A stretch of DNA of 64,000 nt from contig NZ_JAEDOX010000004.1 in NCBI RefSeq assembly GCF_017872555.1, positions 1-64,000 on the forward strand, written 5' to 3'. The stretch's first letter is position 1; every line of letters begins with the position of its first letter. The DNA is from Ruegeria sp. HKCCSA071. GTDB lineage: Bacteria; Pseudomonadota; Alphaproteobacteria; Rhodobacterales; Rhodobacteraceae. Under the pieces are notes generated by a model. That model made no database searches, was not told the DNA's origin, and worked only from the letters and a program-made list of their open reading frames with translations. Below are positions 45,308 through 53,896 of the stretch, piece after piece. The translations under genes were made by a program, and so were the position numbers.

Positions 45308-46336
45308 ATGACTGAGTCCCAATTCACGCCGCGCGTGTTTTCCGGTGCGCAGCCTTCAGGCAATCTGCACCTCGGCAACTATCTCGGGGCGCTTCGGAAC
45401 TGGGTGAGAATGCAGAGCGAGGAATTTGAGACTATCTATTGCATGGTCGATCTGCACGCGATCACCGTCTGGCAAGACCCAACCGAGTTGCAGCATGCAA
45501 CGCGGGAGCTTTGTGCCGGTTACATCGCTTCCGGTCTAAACCCGGAAAAATCAATCTTGTTCAACCAAAGTCAGGTGCCGGAACATGCGCAACTGGCCTG
45601 GATATTCAACTGTGTCGCGCGCATGGGTTGGATGCAGCGCATGACCCAGTGGAAGGACAAGGCGGGCAAAAACCAGCAGAACGCTTCGCTTGGCCTGTTT
45701 GCCTACCCTGCTCTGATGGCAGCCGATATTCTGATCTATCACGCAACCCATGTGCCAGTTGGAGAGGACCAGAAACAGCATCTGGAGTTGACCCGCGACA
45801 TCGCCATAAAATTCAACAACGATTTTGGCGTCGATTTCTTTCCCATCACCGAGCCGGTGATCGAAGGGTCAGCCACAAGGGTCATGAGCTTGCGGGATGG
45901 GTCCAAGAAGATGTCAAAGTCCGATCCCTCGGACATGAGCCGGATCAACCTGACCGACGATGCAGATGCGATCGCAAAGAAAATCCGCAAGGCCAAGACC
46001 GACCCTGACGCTTTGCCGTCGGATGTCGAAGGTCTGGAGGGCCGTCCCGAAGCGCGTAATCTGGTCAATATCTACGCAGCACTCAGCGATCAGAGCATCG
46101 CGCAGGTTCTGGCCGAAGTTGGGGGCAAGCAGTTCGGTGATTTCAAACCTATGCTGGCGGATCTGGCAGTCGCCAAGCTGGCCCCAATCTCGACTGAGAT
46201 GTCACGCCTTATGGGAGAACAGGCCGAGATTGACCGGATTCTGGCTCATGGAGCCGAGCGCGCGCGCCAAATCGCCGCTCCGATCCTGCAAAAGACCTAT
46301 GAAATCGTCGGTATGGTCGGATCGACATCACGCTGA
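45308..46336 (+). CDS. trpS: Tryptophanyl-tRNA synthetase
   Basis: A 342-residue class I synthetase that charges tRNA with tryptophan. The HIGH-like motif is [14 protein letters not shown] (residues 15-28) and the KMSKS loop is KKMSKSD near residue 200. ATG 45308 is chosen over TTG 45305; AGGAG lies about 11 bases upstream. It is followed by ilvE after 59 bases on the same strand. Confidence 0.97.
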   Translation: MTESQFTPRVFSGAQPSGNLHLGNYLGALRNWVRMQSEEFETIYCMVDLHAITVWQDPTELQHATRELCAGYIASGLNPEKSILFNQSQVPEHAQLAWIFNCVARMGWMQRMTQWKDKAGKNQQNASLGLFAYPALMAADILIYHATHVPVGEDQKQHLELTRDIAIKFNNDFGVDFFPITEPVIEGSATRVMSLRDGSKKMSKSDPSDMSRINLTDDADAIAKKIRKAKTDPDALPSDVEGLEGRPEARNLVNIYAALSDQSIAQVLAEVGGKQFGDFKPMLADLAVAKLAPISTEMSRLMGEQAEIDRILAHGAERARQIAAPILQKTYEIVGMVGSTSR

Positions 46337-46395
46337 ATGCACTGGACCTTCGCCTGACGCCCACCTAGGGTCTGCCTGAACCAGAGGAGGGCGTC

Positions 46396-47259
46396 ATGGC
46401 AACCGGCAAAAACATCCGGACCTACTTTCAGGGCCAATGGCATGACGGGGATACTCCCATCATGCGCGCAGCGGATCACGGGGCGTGGCTGGGGTCTTCG
46501 GTCTTTGACGGCGCCCGCTATTTCGACGGGTTAGCCCCTGATCTGCACGCCCATTGCGCGCGGGTGAACCGGTCCGCCGAAGCCCTGATGCTGACACCGA
46601 CCATGACAACTGAACAGATGGTCGAATTGGTGCAGGAAGGGTTGCACGCCTACAGCCCTGACACGGCTGTCTACATCCGCCCGATGTATTGGGGCATTGA
46701 CGGCGACAGCACGGCAATCGTTCCGCAGGAAAACAGCACAGGGTTTGCCATCTGTCTCGAAGAAATCCCGATGGCACCTGAAACGGCTTCGGCCACGCTG
46801 GCAACCACGCGATTCCGTCGCCCGGTACTGGAATCAGCAGTGGTCAACGCCAAGGCCGGGTGCCTTTACCCAAACAATGCTCGCATGTTGCAAGAGGCGC
46901 GCTCCAAAGGATTCTCAAACGCTCTGGTCGCTGACGCGATCGGCAATGTGGCTGAAACGGCAACAGCAAACATCTTCATGGTCAAGGATGGCGAGGTCTT
47001 TACCCCGATCCCAAACGGCACATTTTTGGCAGGGATCACGCGGGCGCGACATATCAAGAATCTGCGCGAGGATGGTGTTAAAGTCCATGAAACGGTCTTG
47101 GGTTTTGAGGATTTTCACCAGGCGGACGAGGTTTTCATGTCCGGCAATATGAGCAAGATCACACCAGTAACTGCGCTGGAAGACACACAGTTTCAGGTCG
47201 GTCCAATTGCCCGCCGTGCCCGCGCACTTTACTGGGACTGGGCTGCAAGCGAACGCTAG
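46396..47259 (+). CDS. ilvE: Branched-chain amino acid aminotransferase (fold type IV)
   Basis: A 287-residue PLP enzyme transferring amino groups to the branched-chain keto acids. The VFDGARYFDG start region, the Lys in VVNAKAGCLYPN that should carry PLP, the ETATANIFMV block and GITRARHI are present. AGAGGAGGG precedes the ATG. The protein is on the short side for IlvE and the family includes D-amino acid aminotransferases, so the substrate is likely but not certain. Confidence 0.85.
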   Translation: MATGKNIRTYFQGQWHDGDTPIMRAADHGAWLGSSVFDGARYFDGLAPDLHAHCARVNRSAEALMLTPTMTTEQMVELVQEGLHAYSPDTAVYIRPMYWGIDGDSTAIVPQENSTGFAICLEEIPMAPETASATLATTRFRRPVLESAVVNAKAGCLYPNNARMLQEARSKGFSNALVADAIGNVAETATANIFMVKDGEVFTPIPNGTFLAGITRARHIKNLREDGVKVHETVLGFEDFHQADEVFMSGNMSKITPVTALEDTQFQVGPIARRARALYWDWAASER

Positions 47260-47336
47260 TACATCGACATGAACGTGTCCGAGTTGCCAGCACGCAAACG
47301 CTCGGGCATGATCCCTTAAAATTGAAGAGGACACCC

Positions 47337-47792
47337 ATGCGTAAGTTCTTAGTTGTTCTGGATGACAGCCGTGAATGCCTGAACGCAATGCGGTTCGCCG
47401 CGATGCGTGCCGCGCATACAGGCGGCGGTGTGACGATCTTGTCGGTTATTCCACCGGACGAGTTCAATCACTGGATCGGTGTTGCCGAAACCATGCGCGA
47501 AGAAGCCCGGGAACGCATCCATGCCCATTTCGAAGTCTTCGCCAAATGGATGCGCGACAAACAGAATGTAGAACCTGAATTGGCCATTCGCGAAGGTGAT
47601 CCGGTGCCGCAGATCATCGAACATGTATTGTCTGACCCTGAAATCGGCGTTCTTGTTCTTGGGGCGGGAACTGACAAAAAAGGCCCCGGCCCGCTGGTGA
47701 CCCAGCTCACTAAGAACTCTGGCAGCCTGCCGATCCCGATCACGATTGTTCCCGGTGATCTGAGCAAGGAAAAGCTGGAAGAAATCACCTGA
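47337..47792 (+). CDS. Universal stress protein (UspA family)
   Basis: A 151-residue single Usp domain. MRKFLVVLDDSRECLNAMRFAA at the N terminus and VLVLGAGTDKKGPGPLVTQL near residues 107-126 correspond to the nucleotide-binding loop, although the usual G-2x-G-9x-G(S/T) spacing is only loosely kept. ATG 47337 follows GAAGAGGA; an earlier in-frame ATG at 47322 precedes that site. It is followed after 9 bases by the HCCA-isomerase-like gene. Confidence 0.87.
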   Translation: MRKFLVVLDDSRECLNAMRFAAMRAAHTGGGVTILSVIPPDEFNHWIGVAETMREEARERIHAHFEVFAKWMRDKQNVEPELAIREGDPVPQIIEHVLSDPEIGVLVLGAGTDKKGPGPLVTQLTKNSGSLPIPITIVPGDLSKEKLEEIT

Positions 47793-47801
47793 GGATCGAA
47801 C

Positions 47802-48395
47802 ATGGCGAAGATGTTGCAGTTCTGGTTCGACTTCGCCTCGACCTATTCCTATCTCAGCGCGATGCGGATCGAACAGGCCGCGCAGGACAAAGGTGTCTCG
47901 GTCGATTGGCAGCCTTTTCTGTTGGGTCCGATTTTCGCGGATCAGGGATGGCGCACGTCGCCGTTCAACCTGTATCCGGCCAAAGGGCGCTATATGTGGC
48001 GCGACATGGAACGTCTTTGCAGCGCACGAGGGCTGCCGTTGGTTCGGCCTGACCCGTTCCCGCAAAACTCTCTCACAGCAGCGCGCCTGGCTCTGGCCCT
48101 TGAGCATGGCGAAGAACGGGCTGCCTTTGCAAAGGCTGTTTTCAGCGCTGAATTCGGGGACGGGAAGAACATCTCTGACGAAGGCGTGATTGAGGATTGC
48201 CTGAAGATGGCAGGTCTGCCTGCGGCAGTGATGAATCGCGCAAAAGATCCGAGCCTCAAGGCTGCTCTGTTCGAGCAATCTGCGCGCGCAAAAGCACTTG
48301 GCCTGTTTGGTGCGCCGAGTTTTGTGGCGGGGACAGAGCTGTTTTGGGGAGATGACCGGCTGGATGACGCGATTGACTATACGACTACGTTTTAG
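47802..48395 (+). CDS. 2-hydroxychromene-2-carboxylate isomerase-like (DsbA fold)
   Basis: A 197-residue thioredoxin-fold protein of the kappa-GST/HCCA-isomerase group. FWFDFASTYSYLSAMRIEQ carries the SxYSYL segment in place of a CxxC; then PFLLGPIFADQGW and, near the C terminus, GLFGAPSFVAGTELFWGDDRLD. The reference enzyme needs glutathione and acts in naphthalene breakdown, but family members in roseobacters are general and the substrate here is unknown. It lies 9 bases past the usp gene. Confidence 0.85.
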   Translation: MAKMLQFWFDFASTYSYLSAMRIEQAAQDKGVSVDWQPFLLGPIFADQGWRTSPFNLYPAKGRYMWRDMERLCSARGLPLVRPDPFPQNSLTAARLALALEHGEERAAFAKAVFSAEFGDGKNISDEGVIEDCLKMAGLPAAVMNRAKDPSLKAALFEQSARAKALGLFGAPSFVAGTELFWGDDRLDDAIDYTTTF

Positions 48396-48409
48396 AATCG
48401 TTCCAAATA

Positions 48410-48438
48410 TTGACTTCTCCGCCCCCTGAGCGCATATC
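48410..48438 (+). promoter_or_regulatory. Candidate promoter of nifU-tsaB-rimI
   Basis: TTGACT (48410-48415) and CATATC (48433-48438) are separated by 17 bases and end 26 bases before the nifU-like start. The -35 match is good and the -10 is weak. Confidence 0.35.
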
Positions 48439-48464
48439 AGAAACACCTCAGACGGAGCTGCCTC

Positions 48465-49028
48465 ATGTTCATCCAGACCGAATCCACCCCAAACCCGGCC
48501 ACGTTGAAATTTCTGCCCGGCCAAACGGTGCTTGAGGCTGGAACCGCAGACTTCCCGACAGCCGAGGCTGGTGACAAATCCCCACTGGCCAAACGAATCT
48601 TTGCGGTAAACGGCGTGACCGGTGTGTTCTTTGGAAACGATTTTGTCACTGTGACCAAATCCGACGACGTTCAGTGGGATCACATCAAACCTGCAATTCT
48701 TGGCGCAGTGATGGAGCATTATCAATCCGGCCAGCCCGTCATGGGTGCCGACGCGGCGGCGGCCTCGGGTCATGCCGAACATACCGGAGAAGATGCAGAA
48801 ATCGTCAATCAGATCAAAGACCTGCTGGACAGCCGCGTGCGCCCGGCCGTGGCACAGGATGGTGGCGACATCACCTTTCATGGCTTTGATCGCGGCGTGG
48901 TCTATCTGCACATGCAAGGTGCCTGCGCGGGGTGCCCGTCATCGACACTGACACTGAAGATGGGTATCGAAAACCTGCTGCGCCACTATATCCCCGAAGT
49001 GACCGAGGTTCGCCCAGTTGCCGTCTGA
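48465..49028 (+). CDS. NifU-like Fe-S scaffold/carrier (Nfu type)
   Basis: A 187-residue protein with an N-terminal Nfu_N domain (MFIQTESTPNPATLKFLPG to about residue 88) and a C-terminal NifU domain (VRPAVAQDGGDITFHGF) with Cys154 and Cys157 (CAGCP) that hold a [4Fe-4S] cluster for transfer to client enzymes. This is the mitochondrial-NFU1-like arrangement common in alphaproteobacteria. Its end overlaps tsaB by 11 bases. Confidence 0.94.
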   Translation: MFIQTESTPNPATLKFLPGQTVLEAGTADFPTAEAGDKSPLAKRIFAVNGVTGVFFGNDFVTVTKSDDVQWDHIKPAILGAVMEHYQSGQPVMGADAAAASGHAEHTGEDAEIVNQIKDLLDSRVRPAVAQDGGDITFHGFDRGVVYLHMQGACAGCPSSTLTLKMGIENLLRHYIPEVTEVRPVAV

Positions 49029-49608
49029 CCCGACGATCCTGGCATTTGATACATCGGCCGCGCATTGCGCGGCCGCTTTGTTGCGTGGCGGTGTGATCGC
49101 TGTATCCCGCGTCGAAGGCATGGCACGCGGTCAAGCCGAACGATTGATGCCCTTGCTGCAAGAAGTGCTGACCGAGGCTGGTTGCGTTTGGGCTGACTTG
49201 GATGCCATCGGTGTTGGGATTGGGCCCGGCAATTTCACAGGCATTCGTATTTCGGTCTCTGCCGCCCGGGGCCTAGCCTTGGGCCTTGGCGTCCCGGCGG
49301 TGGGCGTTTCTGGATTCGATGCTCTGATTGAACTAGCAGAAGCGGGGCAACTTCCAGCCATCCCTGCGCCGCGCGAACAGGTATATGTACAGCTTCCCGG
49401 AACCGGCCCATGCCTTTTGCCTTTGGACGAGGCCGAAAAGCATGGGCCATTGTATGTCTGCCCCGACCCCGCATTGCAGATACAAGCCGTTGCCAGACTT
49501 GCTGCAAAACGATGGCACAGCGTCAGTGCGCCTCCGGCCCCGCTATATGTCAGACCTGCGGACGCGGCCCCATCCCGAGATGTGCCGCCTGTGTTACTGG
49601 ACCAATGA
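49018..49608 (+). CDS. tsaB: tRNA threonylcarbamoyladenosine biosynthesis protein TsaB
   Basis: A 196-residue ASKHA-fold partner of TsaD in making t6A37 of tRNA. ILAFDTSAAHCAAALL at the N terminus and GIGPGNFTGIRISVSAARGLALGLG near residues 62-84 are the family marks. The start is TTG at 49018 within the end of nifU, and no better one exists. It overlaps rimI by ATGA, a very common pairing. Confidence 0.93.
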   Translation: MPSDPTILAFDTSAAHCAAALLRGGVIAVSRVEGMARGQAERLMPLLQEVLTEAGCVWADLDAIGVGIGPGNFTGIRISVSAARGLALGLGVPAVGVSGFDALIELAEAGQLPAIPAPREQVYVQLPGTGPCLLPLDEAEKHGPLYVCPDPALQIQAVARLAAKRWHSVSAPPAPLYVRPADAAPSRDVPPVLLDQ

Positions 49609-50018
49609 CGCCTTACGAGATGGCAGCGACACATGCAGCGGCGTTCACCCAGTCACGCCCATGGACTGCCGATGAATTCGCCAGCCTTATGGAAAACCGG
49701 TTCACTGATTACGTTGGGGATGCCCGCTGCTTTGCCCTTTTTCAGGTGATCCCGGGTGAGGCAGAGTTACTGACGATCGCGACTCACCCCGCGTTTCAAA
49801 GACAAGGTCTCGGGTTTCAGACCATGCGCATCTGGCACGACCGGGCAGTCACTTTGCAGGCAAACCGCGCATTTCTGGACGTGGCTGCCGACAATGTTGC
49901 AGCAATCGCGCTGTACGGGCGATGCGGGTATCGCCAGTGCGGTCGGCGCAAAGGTTATTATTCTAGAAAAACAGGCCCAAATATCGATGCTCTTGTGATG
50001 GAACGCGCACTGCCTTAA
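49605..50018 (+). CDS. rimI: Ribosomal-protein-alanine N-acetyltransferase RimI
   Basis: A 137-residue GNAT acetyltransferase. The acetyl-CoA loop lies in ATHPAFQRQGLGFQTM, slightly relaxed from Q/RxxGxG/A, and the C-terminal ALYGRCGYRQCGRRKGYY block is typical of RimI, which acetylates the N terminus of ribosomal protein S18. ATG 49605 overlaps the tsaB stop; the frame continues upstream inside tsaB but is not needed. Confidence 0.9.
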   Translation: MTPYEMAATHAAAFTQSRPWTADEFASLMENRFTDYVGDARCFALFQVIPGEAELLTIATHPAFQRQGLGFQTMRIWHDRAVTLQANRAFLDVAADNVAAIALYGRCGYRQCGRRKGYYSRKTGPNIDALVMERALP

Positions 50019-50045
50019 CGGCAACCAAAGATTTTTTAGACCATT

Positions 50046-50066
50046 TGGTCAGAAATCAATTGACCA
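50046..50066 (+). promoter_or_regulatory. Candidate operator before the BMP transporter
   Basis: TGGTCA (50046-50051) and TGACCA (50061-50066) are perfect inverted arms separated by 9 bases, 111 bases before the substrate-binding gene. This suits a dimeric repressor such as a GntR- or LacI-type protein; the regulator is unknown. Confidence 0.4.
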
Positions 50067-50176
50067 TGACGGTTGCAAACGTCCTTAATTCCCGCCATCA
50101 CAACACTTATGCTCGCTAAAAGTGGGTAAACGGGGCTAATCTGACCTCGTGCCAACAAAAAAAATGGGAGACTTAA

Positions 50177-51175
50177 ATGACCCTGATGAAATCCTTGATG
50201 GGTGCTGCCGCTGCTGTCGCTCTGACCGCAGGTGCAGCTTTCGCCGAACCGGCGCTGATCTTTGACCTGGGCGGCAAGTTCGACAAATCTTTCAACGAAG
50301 CTGCCTATAATGGCGCGCAGCGTTGGGCCAATGAGACCGGCGGCAAGTATCGCGAGATCGAGATCCAGTCGGAAGCACAGCGCGAACAGGCTCTGCGCCG
50401 TTTCGCAGAATCAGGTGCCAACCCGATCATCACCATGGGCTTTGGTATGGCTGATCCGTTGTCGGCTGTTGCAGGCGACTATCCTGAAACCAAATTCGTG
50501 GCTGTCGACGTGAACTGGCTGGACATCCCCAACATCCGCCAGATCGGCTTTGCCGAGCATGAAGGGTCGTACCTGGTTGGCATGATGGCCGCGATGGCAT
50601 CAAAATCCGGCACCGTTGGCTTTATCGGCGGTATGGACATTCCGCTGATCCGCCACTTTGGCTGCGGATACGCACAAGGCGCCAAAGCGGTGAACCCGGA
50701 CATCAATGTTGTCGCCAACATGACCGGCACCACCCCTGCGGCGTGGAACGATCCTGTAAAAGGTTCCGAACTTACAAAAGCACAGATCAGCCAGGGTGCT
50801 GACGTGATCTATGCCGCGGCTGGTGGTACAGGTGTAGGCGTTCTGCAAACGGCAGCCGACGAAGGCATTCTGTCGATCGGCGTGGACAGCAACCAGAACC
50901 ACCTGCATCCGGGCAAGGTCCTGACGTCGATGCTGAAACGTGTCGACGTCGCGGTGTATGACGCGATGAAAGCAGGTGACGCCGTAGAAACCGGCGTGTT
51001 CACCATGGGACTGGCCGAAGAAGGTGTAGGCGTCGCCATGGACGATAACAACAAAGAGCTTGTCTCAGTTCGCATGAACGATGCGGTGGAAGAAGCCCGC
51101 AAAGCCATCATCAACGGCGATATCACCGTTGTCAGCTATTACGAGAACGACAGCTGCCCCGCACTGCAGTTCTGA
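50177..51175 (+). CDS. BMP-family ABC transporter substrate-binding protein
   Basis: A 332-residue periplasmic binding protein of the basic-membrane-protein (BMP/PnrA) family, which binds purine or other nucleosides. Signal peptide MTLMKSLMGAAAAVALTAGAAFA, then the family opening ALIFDLGGKFDKSFNEAAYNG; FVAVDVNWLDIPNIRQIGFAEHEGSYLVG and IDSNQNHLHPG-type blocks follow. GGGAGA precedes the ATG. It heads the four-gene importer operon; an intercistronic hairpin follows, expected for a more abundant binding protein. Confidence 0.92.
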   Translation: MTLMKSLMGAAAAVALTAGAAFAEPALIFDLGGKFDKSFNEAAYNGAQRWANETGGKYREIEIQSEAQREQALRRFAESGANPIITMGFGMADPLSAVAGDYPETKFVAVDVNWLDIPNIRQIGFAEHEGSYLVGMMAAMASKSGTVGFIGGMDIPLIRHFGCGYAQGAKAVNPDINVVANMTGTTPAAWNDPVKGSELTKAQISQGADVIYAAAGGTGVGVLQTAADEGILSIGVDSNQNHLHPGKVLTSMLKRVDVAVYDAMKAGDAVETGVFTMGLAEEGVGVAMDDNNKELVSVRMNDAVEEARKAIINGDITVVSYYENDSCPALQF

Positions 51176-51184
51176 TATCGCGCG

Positions 51185-51207
51185 GGGCGGAAGGAACCCT
51201 TCCGCCC
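51185..51207 (+). terminator. Intercistronic hairpin after the binding-protein gene
   Basis: GGGCGGAAGG (51185-51194) and CCTTCCGCCC (51198-51207) form a perfect 10-base-pair stem with a 3-base loop, without a U-run. It likely stabilises the upstream mRNA or stops part of the transcripts. A second hairpin, CTGCCG/CGGCAG (51235-51240 with 51252-51257), follows just before the ATPase Shine-Dalgarno. Confidence 0.65.
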
Positions 51208-51270
51208 TGACATCCACTCTGCCATCCGTGCCACCTGCCGGATGGGCTTTTCGGCAGTTGAGGGTAAGAC

Positions 51271-52800
51271 ATGACCGTCCCCGCCATTGAGCTCAAAGGG
51301 ATTTCCAAATCCTTTGGGCCGGTTCAGGCCAACAAAGACATCTCAATCAGCGTCGCCCCCGGTACGATCCATGGGATTATCGGTGAAAACGGTGCGGGCA
51401 AATCCACGCTGATGAGCATCCTCTACGGCTTTTACAAAGCCGACAAAGGTGAAATTTGGATCAACGGGACAAAGACCGAAATCCCTGACAGCCAGGCGGC
51501 TATCGCCTCGGGCATCGGGATGGTGTTTCAGCATTTCAAGCTGGTGGAGAATTTCACGGTTCTGGAAAACATCGTTCTGGGTGCTGAAGATGGCGGCCTT
51601 CTGGCTCCGTCTCTGGCCAAGGCGCGTAAAGAGCTGAAAGAATTGGAAGAAGAATACGAACTGTTCGTTGACCCCGACAAACGCATTGATGAGATCGGTG
51701 TGGGGATGCAGCAGCGCGTCGAGATTTTGAAGGCTTTGTATCGCAAGGCCGAGATTCTGATTCTGGATGAACCGACTGGTGTTTTGACCCCGGCTGAGGC
51801 TGACCAGCTGTTCCGTATCCTGGATCGTCTGCGGGCCGAAGGGAAAACGATCATCGTGATCACCCACAAGTTGCGCGAAATCATGGAAAACACCGATACC
51901 GTTTCGGTCATGCGCCGTGGGCAGATGACAGCTACGGTGAAAACTTCGGACACCAGCCCTGAAGAACTGGCCGAACTGATGGTAGGCCGCAAGGTTTTGC
52001 TGCAGGTCGACAAGGTGCCTGCGACGCCGGGCAAACCCATCCTTGAGATCGAAAAGCTGAGCGTTTTCGATTCCGCCGGTGTTGAACGGGTCAAAGGTAT
52101 CGACCTGACCGTGCGTGCCGGTGAGATCGTCGGCATTGCCGGTGTGGCGGGCAATGGACAGTCGGAATTGCTGGAGGTTCTGGGCGGGATGCGTCCGGGA
52201 CAAGGCTCGATCAAGCTGAACGGCGAACCGCTGGCACTAAGCGGTGCCGGATCAGACGGTCAGGCGCGTCGTGCACAGCGCATCGCGCATGTGCCCGAAG
52301 ACCGTCAGCGCGAAGGTTTGATTATGGATTTCCACGCGTGGGAAAACGTGGCCTTCGGCTATCACCGTGACCCGGCCTATAAGCACGGCATCTTTATGGA
52401 CAACGCCGCTCTGCGCGCTGACACCGAAGCCAAGATCGAGAAATTTGATGTCCGGCCACCAGACCCTTGGCTTGCCGCCAAAAGCTTTTCGGGTGGGAAC
52501 CAACAGAAAATCGTCGTTGCCCGCGAAATCGAGCGAAACCCTGACCTGCTGCTGGTCGGCCAGCCGACACGCGGCGTTGATATCGGCGCAATCGAATTCA
52601 TTCACAAGCAGATCGTGGCCCTGCGCGACCAAGGCAAGGCGATCCTGCTGGTTTCGGTCGAGTTGGAAGAGATCTTCTCGCTGTCCGACCGGATCGCAGT
52701 GATGTTTGACGGGCATATCATGGGTGAACGCCTGCCCAATGAAACAGATGAAAAAGAACTTGGCCTGCTGATGGCCGGTGTTGCAGGAGAGGCCGCGTAG
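51271..52800 (+). CDS. BMP-type ABC transporter ATP-binding protein (two domains)
   Basis: A 509-residue fused double ATPase of the carbohydrate/nucleoside uptake class. Domain 1 has Walker A GENGAGKST near residue 37 and Walker B ILILDEPT near 165. Its signature region GVGMQQRVEILKAL is degenerate, as is normal for the class. Domain 2 (from about 255) has GVAGNGQSELLEVLGG in place of a strict P-loop and a full signature FSGGNQQK. It powers the two permeases that follow. Confidence 0.93.
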   Translation: MTVPAIELKGISKSFGPVQANKDISISVAPGTIHGIIGENGAGKSTLMSILYGFYKADKGEIWINGTKTEIPDSQAAIASGIGMVFQHFKLVENFTVLENIVLGAEDGGLLAPSLAKARKELKELEEEYELFVDPDKRIDEIGVGMQQRVEILKALYRKAEILILDEPTGVLTPAEADQLFRILDRLRAEGKTIIVITHKLREIMENTDTVSVMRRGQMTATVKTSDTSPEELAELMVGRKVLLQVDKVPATPGKPILEIEKLSVFDSAGVERVKGIDLTVRAGEIVGIAGVAGNGQSELLEVLGGMRPGQGSIKLNGEPLALSGAGSDGQARRAQRIAHVPEDRQREGLIMDFHAWENVAFGYHRDPAYKHGIFMDNAALRADTEAKIEKFDVRPPDPWLAAKSFSGGNQQKIVVAREIERNPDLLLVGQPTRGVDIGAIEFIHKQIVALRDQGKAILLVSVELEEIFSLSDRIAVMFDGHIMGERLPNETDEKELGLLMAGVAGEAA

Positions 52801-52801
52801 G

Positions 52802-53896
52802 ATGGAAAAAATGCCTAAATGGGCCGATGTCGTTCTGATCCCGCTGATCAGTCTGATGCTGGCCGCTATCCTGTCGGCGCTGGTCATTCTCGCCATCGGA
52901 GAAAACCCCGTCGAAGCTGTAAAGCTGATGGTCTCGGGCGCGCTGGGGTCAACCTATGGGTGGGGCTACACGCTCTATTACGCGACAAATTTCATGTTTA
53001 CCGGTCTTGCGGTCGCCGTCGCATTCCACGCCCGCTTGTTCAACATCGGTGGCGAAGGTCAGGCGATGCTGGGCGGTCTTGGTGTGGCCATGGTTTGCCT
53101 TTACGTCGACTGGCCGCATTGGAGCGTTGCATTGCTGGCAGCCTGCGCGGCATCAATGCTGTTCGGCGCGCTTTGGGCCGCTATCCCGGCCTATCTTCAG
53201 GCCAAGCGCGGCAGCCATATCGTGATCACCACGATCATGTTCAATTTCATCGCCGCTGCCTTTCTGAACTACATGCTGGTCAACGTCATGCGCCCGCAAG
53301 GGTCGCAGGACCCGGCAACCGCACGGTTCCCCGAGTCCGTCCATCTGCCAACGTTCCAGTCAATGTTCTCGACCGCAGAGAACACGGTGTTCCGGGGGGC
53401 TCCGGTAAACATTACGTTCTTCATCGCTTTGCTGGCCTGTGTCGTCGTCTGGGCGCTGATCTGGCGGACCCGGCTGGGCTATGAAATCCGTGCGTACGGC
53501 CACTCTGAAACCGGCGCGGTCTATGCTGGCATCTCGCCTGTTCGCATTACCATTGTTGCGATGCTGATCTCGGGTGCGCTGGCAGGTTTGATGGCCATCA
53601 ACAACGTCATGGGCGAGGCGGAGCGCCTAGTCCTGAACTCGACAGAAGGCGCTGGGTTCATCGGGATTGCCGTGGCCCTTATGGGGCGCTCACACCCGTT
53701 CGGGGTATTGCTGGCCGCGCTTTTGTTCGGGTTCCTATATCAGGGCGGTGCGGAACTGGCGCTGTGGGCATCGATCCCGCGTGAACTGATCGTGGTCATT
53801 CAGGCGCTGGTGATCCTGTTCACTGGGGCGCTGGACAACATGGTGCGGATGCCGCTTGAGAAACTGTTCCTTGGTATGCGGAAGAGGGCAGAATAA
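52802..53896 (+). CDS. BMP-type ABC transporter permease 1
   Basis: A 364-residue inner-membrane permease with about eight to ten helices. RLFNIGGEGQAMLGGLG and GYEIRAYGHSETGAVYAGI are conserved in this family (BPD_transp_2, NupP-like). ATG 52802 follows GGAGAGG of the ATPase 3' end; ATG 52811 is an alternative. The stop overlaps the second permease by one base (TAATG). Confidence 0.92.
   Translation: MEKMPKWADVVLIPLISLMLAAILSALVILAIGENPVEAVKLMVSGALGSTYGWGYTLYYATNFMFTGLAVAVAFHARLFNIGGEGQAMLGGLGVAMVCLYVDWPHWSVALLAACAASMLFGALWAAIPAYLQAKRGSHIVITTIMFNFIAAAFLNYMLVNVMRPQGSQDPATARFPESVHLPTFQSMFSTAENTVFRGAPVNITFFIALLACVVVWALIWRTRLGYEIRAYGHSETGAVYAGISPVRITIVAMLISGALAGLMAINNVMGEAERLVLNSTEGAGFIGIAVALMGRSHPFGVLLAALLFGFLYQGGAELALWASIPRELIVVIQALVILFTGALDNMVRMPLEKLFLGMRKRAE

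Noticed and set aside
47349-48917. Minus-strand open frame of 522 codons
   Set aside because: It is antisense to usp, the HCCA-isomerase-like gene and nifU, all of which have clear family motifs. Its protein is rich in Arg, His and Cys without pattern.
51343-52203. Minus-strand open frame of 286 codons opposite the BMP ATPase
   Set aside because: Antisense shadow of a gene with intact Walker motifs; His/Phe/Gln-rich composition typical of the mirror frame.
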